Made by a program: the position numbers and the translations under genes. Shown piece after piece: positions 45,750-57,060 of a stretch of DNA of 64,000 nt. How positions within the stretch are numbered: the stretch's first letter is position 1; each line of letters starts with the position of its first letter. This stretch comes from Microvelia longipes (lineage: Eukaryota > Arthropoda > Insecta > Hemiptera > Veliidae): assembly GCA_018340805.1 (NCBI GenBank), contig JACMZG010001863.1:20907275-20971274 (forward strand), in the 5' to 3' direction. Under the pieces are notes generated by a model. It saw only the letters and a list, made by a program, of their open reading frames with translations, was not told the DNA's origin and did not search any database.

Positions 45750-45915
45750 GCTTTAAGATGAAGGAGAAAACCTTATTAGCTCTTGAGGCCGACGGACCGA
45801 GGGAGATAGTAAGCTCTCGAAGCTTATCAAGGGAGATAACTTAACTTTAGCTCCCGAGGCCCACACGAAAGAGATAATACGAGAGCTGAAATCATCCAAC
45901 CCTGTTGCACAGTTA
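45750..45915 (-). mobile_element. CCTCGGG-type MITE copy (reverse, diverged)
   Basis: Contains GAGGCCGACGGACCGAGGG, GCTCCCGAGGCCCACACG and AACCCTGTTGCAC, the reverse-complement counterparts of segments in 26784-27013 (CCCTCGGC, GCCTCGGGAGC, GCAACAAGGG). Confidence 0.6.
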
Positions 45916-46439
45916 TTTTTTTCTGCGACAAGTAAATTAATACAAACAAATAAAATATTATGCTACTTTCTGAATCTGAATCAAAATAGAATTTCCAACG
46001 CGAGTTGACGAGACTGTATATACAATGGATTTACAATGTTAATTAAATAAAAATAATTTGGTAAGCAATGTTTTTATTATTAATACATTTTTGGTAATAA
46101 AGAAAAGCTATAAATACAGATACAGATAAATAAATCTACATAATATTTCTAAAAGTAAGGGAAATAGTCATACATTTACTACAGTAAACTTAAGACAATA
46201 TTGTTTGTTATAATGCGGTAAAACGCTTTCTATTTACTCTTACTTTGTTATGCAAACTGATGGCAAATATAAAATATGTCTGCAGCATTACTGACAGAAA
46301 TGCGAGTGGGAACTTGTTTTTTTAATAAGGTTAAATTTCAGAAATCATTGTTAATAGGTTTGAGTATAATAATGATTCATTTTAGTTTAATCATGATAAA
46401 ATAATTTTAATTGGCTGATAAAATCGGGTTTACGGGATA

Positions 46440-46600
46440 CCTCAAACGTACCTCTCCGCTCATCAATTTGCCACACTCATCTTTATCACTTCGGGCTCGC
46501 TTCGCTCTTTCTAAAACCCTAAAATATCCGTTTTATTTCCAGCCACTACCCATCCAAGTACTGACCTTACTCGACGCTACTTGACATTAATGATTCGAAA
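46440..46600 (+). repeat. Family R 5'-part fragment
   Basis: CTTCGGGCTCGCTTCGCTC, then TACCCATCCAAGTACTGACC and CTCGACGCTACTTGAC, matching the 5' part of copies at 59390 and 62640. Confidence 0.55.
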
Positions 46601-46979
46601 AAAATTAATATAACAGACGTATTGAAATTAAATTTATTATACTTATTTACAGCATGAAGAGATATACTCGCGTAGAATTTCAACTTAAATTAATTATATT
46701 ACTAATATTCTCTAGCTTAGATATTGATTTATATAGGAGCTTATAAATATTTAGTTTAACGCATATACAAACGAGATCAAACTAACTCTGGTAACAAACC
46801 TTGAAATTTAAATAGAGTCTCAAAAGCATTTGATACTACATTAATTTCAGTCAAAACACCGGTTTCGAATTTTAGTGCAAACTCATCACTTTTCTAATAC
46901 ACAACGGCATAAATTAGGAAAAGGACAATAGACACTTGGTGTAATATTAAATTTAATATAGTATTCTTTGTTGTTTCAG

Positions 46980-47089
46980 TTGGATTGGGATACGAGCCCC
47001 AATTCGGTGCTCCAATGCTGAATTTAACTATTCCAGTAGGAAGGGAGGCAACATTTAGCTGCGTTGTTGAACATCTTGGTGGATACAGG
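46980..47089 (+). CDS. DIP/Lachesin-family Ig-domain exon (first half of Ig1)
   Basis: Seen: acceptor TTTGTTGTTTCAG (AG 46978-46979), 110 bp of exon with only one sensible frame, and donor AGG|GTAAGA at 47090. After two phase bases it reads GLGYEPQFGAPMLNLTIP then VGREATFSCVVEHLGGYR. This is the A-to-C strand portion of an N-terminal immunoglobulin domain: P.F..P..N.T...GR.A...C.V..L..Y matches insect DIP (Dpr-interacting protein) sequences, with the first Ig cysteine in FSC and an N-glycosylation site NLT. The next exon should begin V-A-W. In the family these are GPI-linked or secreted neuronal surface proteins that bind Dpr partners during synapse matching. No neighbouring exon was found in the window, so flanking introns are long (more than 16.9 kb downstream). 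Which DIP cannot be told from 36 residues. Confidence 0.88.
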
Positions 47090-47446
47090 GTAAGAAAATA
47101 AACAACAAATTTAAACTTATACTTTTATATTTCTGAATTTTTGATAGAGCAGGGAAGCGAGTGCGCTTATATCCGAAGGGTCGAAGTGTACTTCTGGTTT
47201 TAATGAATAGTTGGTTTTAATAGTGAGAGCCAACCTTAATAAAATTTATGTTTGGAATGCAGAAAATCAAGACAACTTCGAGTTTTCCTGCAGTTTATTT
47301 GGCCCCAAGGCCCCAAACGGGCAATTTATTTATTTTTATTATTTTTAGATTATAGCTAAGATACTAATCATTAAAAATTAATCCAAACAACCTCTTTTAC
47401 TAAATTCTTCAGTAAGTGGAAAAAGAGAAGATCAAAACAAAACTTT

Positions 47447-47678
47447 AGTACTCGACGACTAAGTCGTTCGATTTTAGTACTCGACGACTAAGTCGATCGA
47501 TTTTAGTTCTCGACGACTTAGTCGTTCGATTTTAGTAGTCGACGATCAAGTCGTTCGATTTTGGTACTCGACGACTAAGACGTTCGATTATAGTACTCGA
47601 CGATTAAGTCGTTCGATTTTAGTTCTCGACGACTAAGTCGTTCGATTTTAGTACTCGACGACTAAGTCGTTCGATTTT
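47447..47678. repeat. 29-bp minisatellite, 8 copies, CpG-rich near-palindrome
   Basis: Eight contiguous 29-bp units start at 47447, 47476, 47505, 47534, 47563, 47592, 47621 and 47650 with no indels. Each carries a core like CGACGACTAAGTCGTTCG, a near-palindrome centred on TAA, followed by ATTTT. Units differ by 0-4 substitutions. It starts 357 bp after the DIP exon's donor, so it is intronic if that gene is real. Confidence 0.95.
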
Positions 47679-48484
47679 ATAACACTCGACCTACACTATC
47701 TTTAAGTAATCGTAATCAATTGACCTTTTGTACTATATGTCTGGCTTTATAAGAGGACTTCGACTCATTTAGGATTTTCCCAGCGACGTCAATATTCCTG
47801 GATGCCTAAAAATTAAAAATGGTATTAAATGGTATTTTTAATGCCTAAAATTAAAAATCCCTATAAATGGTAATTTACGTCAAATTACCATATGATGTAA
47901 ACTGACATATGCTTTGAATACCGTACCTTAGCAAAGCAAAATGTATAAAGAAACATAATTAATGTATAATACTCTATAATAAAAAGATTGAGATATATTA
48001 TTTTCTTATTCGTAAGGTTTTGATATTATGAATTCCATGTTTGAGGCTCTGTAAGCCCACGTCCTCTCTGTCCTTGTTATTAAATCAACAAATATAACAA
48101 CCAAGAGTAAGCTTAAATGTTCAAATAACATAAAGGCTTTACGAAATGTAAACATAAGTTATTGAATGAGCAAAGATTGGATATTGTATGGGAACTATTT
48201 AGCATAGGCACTAAGCCAGCCAAGCTGGGGACAAAGGAGAATTAGATTTACCATTAATAAGGTTACATAGGTAAGGCTAATCTACGCTCTACAAACATAA
48301 ACGCTTACCCTCGCATTTGCTCCAATTGTAAAAGTTTAATATTAAATTGCGAATTGTTTACAAAAGAATTTGTTTTTATTTTTTTAAATAGATGAGAGAA
48401 ATTTTAATTAAACTCGTATTTACAATGTTTACAATATGAAAGTAATAACGTTATCATTGCATACAATTTCAGTCTTATATATTT
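47679..48484. other. Gene-free intronic stretch
   Basis: AT-rich, with a local duplication AAAAATGGTATTAAATGGTA / AAATCCCTATAAATGGTAAT near 47813-47875. No gene. Confidence 0.35.
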
Positions 48485-48600
48485 TTACTTTTCTTCATTT
48501 ATACCGTGGGTGTATAGGGAAAGTATGGTATTCGCAAATAAATCCGAACGATATAACACCTGAATTATCCGTTTAGAGGAGTAATATTAGTTAAAAAAAT
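48485..48600 (-). repeat. Family R terminal fragment (reverse)
   Basis: TTTTACTTTTCTTCATTTAT, ACCGTGGGTGTATAGGGAAA and CACCTGAATTATCCGTTTAG: the reverse complement of the family R 3' end only. Confidence 0.65.
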
Positions 48601-48964
48601 AGGTTTAAAGACGCAAGAAAAATAAAAATTCGATTGAACAAACTTTCAAAAGACTAAATTGAAAAGAAAACATCAAAGTCAAATCAAAAGTCAATTGATA
48701 CTTTAACACCCTCCTACCTTAAGTCCGAAACTTACGGGCGTAAAAATCTATTTATGGATGACCACATTTCTCTAATTGGCATCTTAAAAGGACCATTAGC
48801 TTAACTACTCTAACCTGACCATCTCTATTTTACAGCACCTCCTCTAGGTATATTTTTTACAGTTATATATGGCAATTTTATCACCCCATCCTAAAATGCC
48901 AGCAAAATGTATTAAATAAGTTTTAAATCTACTCTAGATTTCCTGAAGTTTTTAATATTAATGA

Positions 48965-49640
48965 TGGCTCGACGCTCATCCTCTCTGCTTTGGACTCGCT
49001 CGCTTTTCCTCAGAATATACAATCCGTCAAATGTATGCTGCAACACTTCTTCAAAGTCGCTTCGCTCGTCCTCAGAGAGTAAATGAAACTATTTCATTTA
49101 CCCATACAGCACTAACCGCGCTCAATACTGCTTAGCTTTTATGATCCAACAAAAATTACAAATATACTTGTTGTATTAAAACGAAACTTAGTTTACTTAT
49201 TTATTACGTAAAGGTATACGTACTAAATTCAAACTCAATTGGATCAATTTTGATTTTTTACATTTTAAAAAAAACAAATTCTATAAAAAATGAAATAATG
49301 ATGATAATAAGATGAAACTTGGCACATATGTTAGACTTATACTATACATGGCCCCAGGCGTGCAAATCTTAATCCGATCGCGAGTTTTAGGATCAAATTT
49401 TCAAATTTTCATAAAAAATATTTTTCGAATAACACAACTACAACGGTAGATTGGTTTTTATTTTTTTACAAAGTTTGAACTCTGAAGCATAAATTCACAA
49501 GGAGCTACAATGGTAACAGACACACACACAAACAGACTGACAACTTTGAGAAAACTAATCAAGAGGTCAAGTCTTAAATTCTTTTGCAAACAATAATTTC
49601 TATATCCACAGTATAAAGGAGAAAAATAAAAAGTGTTGAA
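48965..49640 (+). repeat. Family R copy (49 kb, nearly full length)
   Basis: Runs from the 5' TTGGACTCGCTCGCTTTTCC and AAGTCGCTTCGCTCGTCCTC through CAGCACTAACCGCGCTCAAT, GATCCAACAAAAATTAC, TGAAACTTGGCACATATGTT, CTTAATCCGATCG, (CA)n at 49519-49530 and AAGAGGTCAAGTCTTAAATT to the 3' AAAGGAGAAAAATAAAAAG. The longest copy in the window. Confidence 0.8.
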
Positions 49641-50934
49641 AAGAAAAGAAGTGTTAACTATTTAAAAATGTTATCATAATATTATAATAAACATATAACA
49701 TCCACTTCTCTTAAAAAATACAGTTTACCCTTTTAAAGGTATTGTTTACTGTTAGCCATTTCTTTGTCTCTAAATTATTCGTTTACACCCTCACCTTAAA
49801 GCTATCCTTAAACCTTGATGCAAAAGCTTCCTAAAGTCATAAATTTTTAAAAAAAGATACGTGTTTTTAATTTTTCGTTGAATTCCATAATGATCAGCTT
49901 AGAAGCTTGTATTGTATCGTTTTACACGAAACCGATACTGCCAAACAAGATAAATGGTTATTGCTGGTAATTAAGTTAGTTTCTAGTATAACGACCTAAT
50001 AGTTTTATAAAACAACATTTTAAAGTCCATGGAGTATTGCCCAGTAAACGTCAGAACGAATTTTGAGCTATGTCCACGTACAAAAGTCAACATTAAGTTT
50101 AAAATACGGCACCTATGAGGTATAAATTATGAGAAGAGATTGGTCTTTTTAAATCATCAGATCCGTTGCTGTTACTAACTTTTAACGTAGACTTAACTTG
50201 TGTTTGTAGTAATTGCTTTTAATCTCATTAAAACAAAAATTATCAATAAACTGTCTCGGTTAAACACTATCATGTCTATAGATACTAATTACTTTATTTA
50301 TCATTAACAGGACTGCTTTTTAAAGCTCTCCTGCAAAGAAGGTAGATAATTCAAAACAAATTGAAGTATCTCTGGGTCTAAAACTATTGAGACGGCAATT
50401 CTTCTCTAATTTTAACTATGCAGAATTTAAACCATATACGAACTTCCTAGTAAATCTTTAAGTAAGAACGAAATTCAAGAATTACGATTTTAAACGCTTT
50501 TCTTTAAACACTTAAAAGCAAAGATAAAATAAAAAAAATATGTCACTTATACTCACATTTTATCGGTTTGGCCCTAATAATCTCTTTTCTAGTTTTGTCG
50601 AAAACCACGCACTTAAACAATTTCTTATTCAACATTCCCTATATCTACACCTCAAAACGATATTACTAAAGTAAATTAGGATAAAGATTTTACTAAAAAA
50701 TAAAATTAATAAACCATGTAAGCAAGATGGAGATCCCACATTACTAAATCTATCACAAGACATTTCTTAGCTTATTTTTACAGTTCAAACACCTATTACA
50801 AAACCAGAAAAACCAAATTTATATTCCACGAGGGTAACATTGCAAACACATACTTCATATTAAATATTTCCTTTGATAAGAAAGTATAAATAAAGTATTT
50901 ATTATAAAGTATTAAATATGATTTCAATACATAA

Positions 50935-51197
<263 letters not shown>

Positions 51198-51424
51198 CGT
51201 TGCGTATGCACAACAAACTGGGATCCAAGATTTCACCTGAATTATCCGTTTATTATTTTGCTCCTAGAGGTTAAGCTAGACTTTAAATGGCCCCAAAATC
51301 CATTTCAGGACTATTTGAGCACATCGGAAAATTGTATGGATTCATACCGTTAATAATGATATGCCAAAAAAATCATAAATTCATAAAACACGAAAAAAAT
51401 AAACAGCTCGATTTCAAAATTAAT

Positions 51425-51740
51425 TTTTACTAATTTCTACTTTTCCTTATTATATCACAAATATTGTGATTGTACTAGAAATCCAAAAACGAGATTTGAA
51501 ATAAATTATCCGTCTCAGGCATTTTTAAGACATCTTAAGTGGGTTTCAGTGAGGCTAAAAGTGTATATGTGTGTCTATTATTAACATAGCCCGGTGTATT
51601 TATGCTGGAGAGTTAAACTTTCGTAAAACTATACGATAAGAAAATCGACCTTGTTTTTGTCCTAAACCCTATTGTTTATAAAAAATGTGTGACGTCATGA
51701 ACTTACAATAATAACTCAGCAAATATTTTAAAAATTGTCT
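51425..51740 (-). repeat. Family R copy (51.5 kb, reverse)
   Basis: TTTCTACTTTTCCTTATTAT, ATTATCCGTCTCAGGCATTT, GTGTATATGTGTGTCTATTA, GGTGTATTTATGCTGGAGAG and TGACGTCATGAAC follow the reversed family R order. Confidence 0.7.
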
Positions 51741-51974
51741 AGCCGTGCTAAAATTTAATACAAGTGTACAAATATGTATAGTTAACACATATGTGAAGTT
51801 TAAAATTCATTTCCTGCATTACCTCTAGTATTGTCAATTGACATATATCACATAATGTCAACAAATCAAGTCTTTTAAATAATACATAAACTAGTATATG
51901 TATTATTTATTATTAATAATCATAGTTATAATAATCGTAACAAGTAACATGACAAACTAATATTGGAAAACAAC

Positions 51975-52065
51975 TATGTGGCCACGAATCGGCCACACGG
52001 AGGCGCAGGAGCCTCGAAGCGACCCGTAGCGTAGACGCCGAGCAGCGACCAAAAGTCATCCAAAG
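51975..52065. other. GC-rich island of unknown origin
   Basis: About 90 bases far richer in G, C and CpG than the flanks, beginning ATGTGGCCACGAATCGGCC and including GGCGCAGGAGCCTCGAAGCG and CGTAGACGCCGAGCAGCGAC. Open frames exist on the minus strand but no splice signals or domain support an exon. May be a fragment of a GC-richer mobile element. Confidence 0.4.
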
Positions 52066-52549
52066 GTCTCTTGTTTTTATTTATTAATACATAAAAAATA
52101 GGATAAATAAAAAGACTTTAAATTAAATTAAATGTCCTCAGTTAATTTTAAGAGCTTTATTCTTAAAGTTTTGATTTAATTAATTATCATTTCTTGAATA
52201 ATTAATTTCTCTTCTTTAATATCTTATTTTTAATTTTCTTATTTCCTTTTATTTTATATTTAAATAAAACAGAAACTTCACTTAATATGACTTTAGATAA
52301 TCCACGCATAAACTATTGACAAACTATATATGAAAATAAACTATTCTGACTATTATATTGTCATTTATATATTTCTTCTTCACATAGATAATATAATGGC
52401 GGCCATGTTAAAATTGTAACAATTTAAAAAACTAAAATAATTAAGGCTAGTTTAAAGTGTGTTAAGGAAAGAAAAACATTTCACAAAACAGTGATAAACA
52501 CAGTTTTGGAAATACTTTTTCAAAAGTTTATTTTTAGGCCTCTACTTCC

Positions 52550-52792
52550 GTCAATGACTGCTTTTTGTCTTTTAAATGAGGCTACATGCGAGCGAAATCT
52601 CAATCTGATCGCATCATTTTTTTTGTATTTTATAATGTTTCGAAATTTTTGCTGTCATTATTGCAGGTCGATGACGTCATAAAAATATATTTTCTGAATA
52701 GCACATCTACAGCAGTAAACTGATTTTGGTAAAACGTTTTAACCATCTACTATAAATACACTGGGCGCTACGATGATACACACACATGTCTG

Positions 52793-52796
<4 letters not shown>
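52550..52796 (+). repeat. Family R copy (52.6 kb) leading into (TA)n
   Basis: TGCGAGCGAAATCTCAATCT, GATCGCATC, GATGACGTCATAAAAATATA, GAATAGCACATCTACAGCAG and CACTGGGCGCTACGATGATA match family R. Here the (CA)n module expands into the (TA)n tract instead of continuing to the 3' half. Confidence 0.7.
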
Positions 52797-52838
<42 letters not shown>

Positions 52839-52868
52839 ATATATATATCTATATATATATATTATATA

Positions 52869-52899
<31 letters not shown>

Positions 52900-52927
52900 A
52901 TATAATATATATATATATATATATATA
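52797..52927. repeat. (TA)n microsatellite with ATAATA interruptions
   Basis: About 130 bases of TA directly after the GTGTGTATA of a family R copy. Confidence 0.95.
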
Positions 52928-53689
52928 ATTTCTATAATACTTATTTATGTTACTTTTTTGTTCCTTATATTAACTATATTAATTGTAAGTTTGGGCACTA
53001 GGAAGAATATTATTGATCAATAAGTTCCTCGTTTTCTAAATAACTACCTTTCCCCTCCATGAACCCAGTCTTATAAGCTCTTTTCTTTTTTGGGAATTCG
53101 CTAAAACGTAAAATCATAATTTCCATTTTCACATTACATCCCATTAACAATAATCCCATTTAGTATTGATTAGTAAAACATTTCCTAATGCTATGTATTT
53201 TAAATTAAATTAACGAAATAACAGCTTTACAACATCAAACTAGCTAGTATTTTAGCATGCTAGAAACCATTTAATGTATTAAACTTGAAATCCTCAATAT
53301 TTTTCACTCATAATGACTGGAGTAGCAAGATTATTTTACGGCACTAATAATTCATTACAGCATATTTTCTAAATATTAATTAATCCGCTTTACGAACAAA
53401 ATGAGTCAATTACACATTAGAAGGAAAAATAATATTTTTTTTATAAATCATTAAATTATTATTATAAGTTATGGCAGGCTCAAAGAGATGCAATAATAAT
53501 GATAAATATTGCTAAAAGCTAATCTGAAAATAATCTATGAATATTTTCTATTTCTATACACTCATATATTTGCTATATATTGCAAATAATTTTATTATAT
53601 AATTTTATATATTGCAATTTATTTTAAATTTAAGTATATGCTTTAAAAGAGGAGCAATAGCGTCACAGCTTGTTACTTAATTTTTGAAT
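52928..53689. other. Gene-free stretch
   Basis: Contains a family A left-flank-like phrase (CCATGAACCCAGTCTTATAA, GGAATTCGCTAAAACG; 53058-53108). No gene. Confidence 0.35.
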
Positions 53690-53945
53690 TTTTTGATGAC
53701 TAAGAGTGATTTTAAGGACTCCGGATCGGTTTCAGTCGACTTCACACTCCATGAAACATTGAAAACGATACCTACATTTGATGATTGCCGTCCGTATTGT
53801 ATGTTTTCTAGTATTTTATCACGGCTTTTTAAGATTTTTGTTACCTAAAGTGGTCGTATAGATCCAGTATTGATCGGTCGAGCCGAACAGGTTTCATTCC
53901 GTTCAGTGTATAACAAGTATAACAAGTGTATAACAAGCAGGAAAA
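53690..53945 (+). repeat. Family A fragment, two diverged ~150-bp units
   Basis: GGACTCCGGATCGGTTTCAG, CATTGAAAACGATACC, then AAAGTGGTCGTATAGATCC and AGGTTTCATTCCGTTCAGTG repeat the family A unit pattern. Confidence 0.6.
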
Positions 53946-56039
53946 AATTTTAAGACTCCATTTTACTGATTGTTTGGAAATGTTGCTGACTCATCAAAAC
54001 GGATTAATTACTTAATATTAGTTTATACATAATAATTCGTACCGACTGTAGGTCTTAGTTTAGTTACAGTTACCTTTTCATAAAAGTCGGTAACATTGAA
54101 TTGGTGACATAACCAGTAGCTATTAAAAGCCATGTTTTAGTTTATTATGTTTTCGCAAATTGATATTTTTTAAGTTAATTTGAGCATCTAATTCTCATTA
54201 TTTTATGGTAAGTAGACATTTACAAGTACTATCTTACAACAAACTGTTCAAAATTATCTAGGTAAATTCCGATGCCATAACACCGGAGCATCGGACAGCT
54301 AAACAGCTGAAACAGCTAAATGTTTGACCACTCTTAGCCTTTCTAGCGTGCTTATACGGTGAATTTGATAACCCATGGAAGGCATTCAGCCAACTTTAAT
54401 CTCAGCAAGATCTCTTACAATTTATGTACTCTGACCTACCAGATTCATCAAAAAGTCACTTTATTATACTACGTACTAGGGCATACCTGAATACTATTAA
54501 TTTTTGTTTTTACATTTTACGTGGTAGGACAATTACTTAGTTTACCTGCATTTACTATCAGGTACAATGCTAACTTCTGTATGTGCAGAGAATACACTAG
54601 GCATAAATAATTTATACCTACTTATATACTTTTATTTTACATTTATTTATACCTACGTATATATTATTAAGACAGGTTTATAATTCCTTATGTAGTTTAT
54701 TTTAATGCTCATTTTAAAATAGAATTTCATCAAGTACATTTTTATCGTTTACTATATAATATTAAGATTCTGACCTAAAGTTCATCCTTTTATAATTATT
54801 TACAGTCCTCACTTGTTAATTAAGCAACGCTTACTTTAGAAGAGTGGTCAGTTCAACCACGCCTAGCGATGCTAAAGCCTTAGGCTTTAGGCGCTAAAGC
54901 CTAGCGATGCTTCAAAAAGGAAACATAATTCAATAATATAAATTATTTATAAAATCAAATTAGTTATATAATTCAGAACTATTGAATATATTCAGATTAT
55001 AAAATGGAAGGCAGTATGTTAAGTACTAAAATTAAAATTCATTGTTGCGTGAAGATAAATGTCATTTTTAAAGCGGATTTACACAAGGTGAGAAAAAAGG
55101 CTTTTTTAGTTCAGATGTTTATAAAGAAAGGTTATTCTGAGGTTAATAGAGGTAAGGTTTGATAGAGTTGAAAATGAGTTGGATAAGGAAAGCGTTGCCA
55201 CCTGTTGCGAGCTTTTCTCTTTCCAACCCCCTTATGATGTTATAATTGAGAGAGAGAGGCCAAGAAAACTGTTTCCCTTAGAATAAGCATTAGATTAAAC
55301 GGTTAGTATGTCACTAAATACATATTTCCTAAAAACACCTGTTGTGAAATGTATATTAAACACCATTTCTAATTTGATAAATGAATATACAATAATACAC
55401 TATAGAAATGAAATAGACACTACATTTCTGTAAAAATAAATCACATATGTACCCAAACTAAATTATTCGTTGTAGATCTCTAACTGTACGCTATTTTTTC
55501 AATTTTTATACCTGTAGCCTTTTCCAAAATATTTTCCTACTCTCTTTTAAAGAGTTTCCCTCTAATAATAACCTTTCTTTGAAGAAAAAGTTAACTTCCA
55601 CTGTAATTTTACTCCGTGTTTTGCTAAAGAAATAAGTTTAAGTTGATAAAAATAGAATATATTTAATTATTAAAATAGCTTATTTAAATATTATAACATT
55701 AAAAGACAAAACCAAATAATTAAATAGCTAATTAAATTATGTTTAAACATAATTAAGTGGTTAAATGAGAGGTAACTGACAAAGGTAATTTCATGAAAGG
55801 ATTTTATACATTTATAACTATATAAAGCATTTCAGGTATTTTAAACATTTCCTCACTTAGTAGCCTCATAAATACTTACCACATTTATAATTAGCAATTT
55901 TACCAACAGTGCTGATTTTAGAACACAGTAACGATCTTATTCAGTGACCACTAAATTACTCTAAAATTACTTTTAGTGTAATTGTTTGTGAACATGCCAC
56001 TCCCACAATAGCGATACTTAAATTATTTATTGTAACATA
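53946..56039. other. Gene-free stretch with small frames and local inverted repeats
   Basis: A local repeat GCCTAGCGATGC / GCCTAGCGATGC with AAAGCCTTAGGCTTT between (54862-54910) is notable. A 52-codon ATG frame at 55004-55162 (KAFLVQMFIKKGYSEVNRGK near its end) has no recognised domain. Nothing else seen. Confidence 0.35.
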
Positions 56040-56560
56040 ATGTACGTATTAAATTGTAGTTGTATTAAAACGAAACTTTGTGCACTATTAATTGAGATAA
56101 GGTACACTCGTGAACCAAATTTCAACTAAATTGGACTACTTTCCGATTTTTTTTTTAATAAACTAATGCTGATAATAAGATGAAACTTGGCATATGTTAT
56201 TTTATACCGTGTTAGTCTTATACCATGTCAAATATAAACCAGATTAAAACATTTTTTTCGCGTTTTTATAATTTTTAAAAAATTTGTTGTCGTTTTTTCT
56301 GGTTAATGACTTCATAAAAAAAGATTTTCCAGATATCACAACTACATTTATAGACTGATTTTTATACAAAGTCAACTCTCTAGGTTAAATACACTGGGAG
56401 CTACGATGATAATAGACACTCACACACACATACAGACAGAAAACTTTGTGAAAACCACTTAGGAGGCTATCCAATTGAGGTAATATACTGGTTCCGACTT
56501 TTTCGCAAAGAAAATATTTTCCCTATAAACCTGCGGCGTAAATGAGTAAAGGTAATAACA
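56040..56560 (+). repeat. Family R copy (56 kb)
   Basis: GTTGTATTAAAACGAAACTT, TGAAACTTGGCATATGTTA, GTTAATGACTTCATAAAAAA, CACTGGGAGCTACGATGATA, a (CA)n at 56421-56430, GAAAACTTTGTGAAAACCAC and CCTATAAACCTGCGGC in family order. Confidence 0.75.
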
Positions 56561-56929
56561 TAGCGAATGCATCCAACTGTAGTTTAACCCAACGATTCCA
56601 AAGGTTTAAGTTTTTTTTAAACAAGTTCTTTATTGACAAAATTACACAATTTTTATTTTGCGTAAACCGGAGTCATATTTTATTTATTGATTTAGGGTAA
56701 TGTGTGCCTCTTTATTTTTATTTTTTTATTTGTTATTTTTGTGATATTTTTTAATTTTTTTGGAGTGTGAGGGGGTTTGTTTGGGTTAAGGATCGTTTTA
56801 TATTTTTTGGTTCGGGTATTTTTTTATATTATTACTTTTTAATATTGTCAAAAGATATTTTTGATGGTGCTTTGAATAGTTTAATATTGTAAAGGTAGTT
56901 TGCAGGAGTTTCAAAAAGAGTTGCCTATG

Positions 56930-57060
56930 CAGTCTGTGGATTGACTTTTGATGATTCAACCTGGCATTGCCTACAAAATTCAGGGAAACCACTGAAAAAT
57001 CTCATTCACGTTGATCGGATTCGGGGGTCCTGGGTGTTAAGGTTATAATATTATTTTTTT
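56930..57060 (+). repeat. SINE- or MITE-like segment with B-box-like end
   Basis: GGCATTGCCTACAAAATTCA, GGGAAACCACTGAAAAATCT and GATCGGATTCGGGGGTCCTG recall the GGAAACC...GAAAA...GATTCGAACCC pattern of a dispersed repeat common in several insect orders. Recognition is from pattern memory only. Confidence 0.35.

Noticed and set aside
47447..47678. CRISPR-like array
   Set aside because: The 29-bp units are contiguous with no unique spacers and the window is eukaryotic.
55004..55162. 52-codon ATG frame with KAFLVQMFIKKGYSEVNRG
   Set aside because: Looks slightly protein-like but no family is recognised and the length is within chance expectation for this composition.
56798..56992. 64-codon minus-strand frame
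   Set aside because: Overlaps a SINE/MITE-like segment and has no domain.
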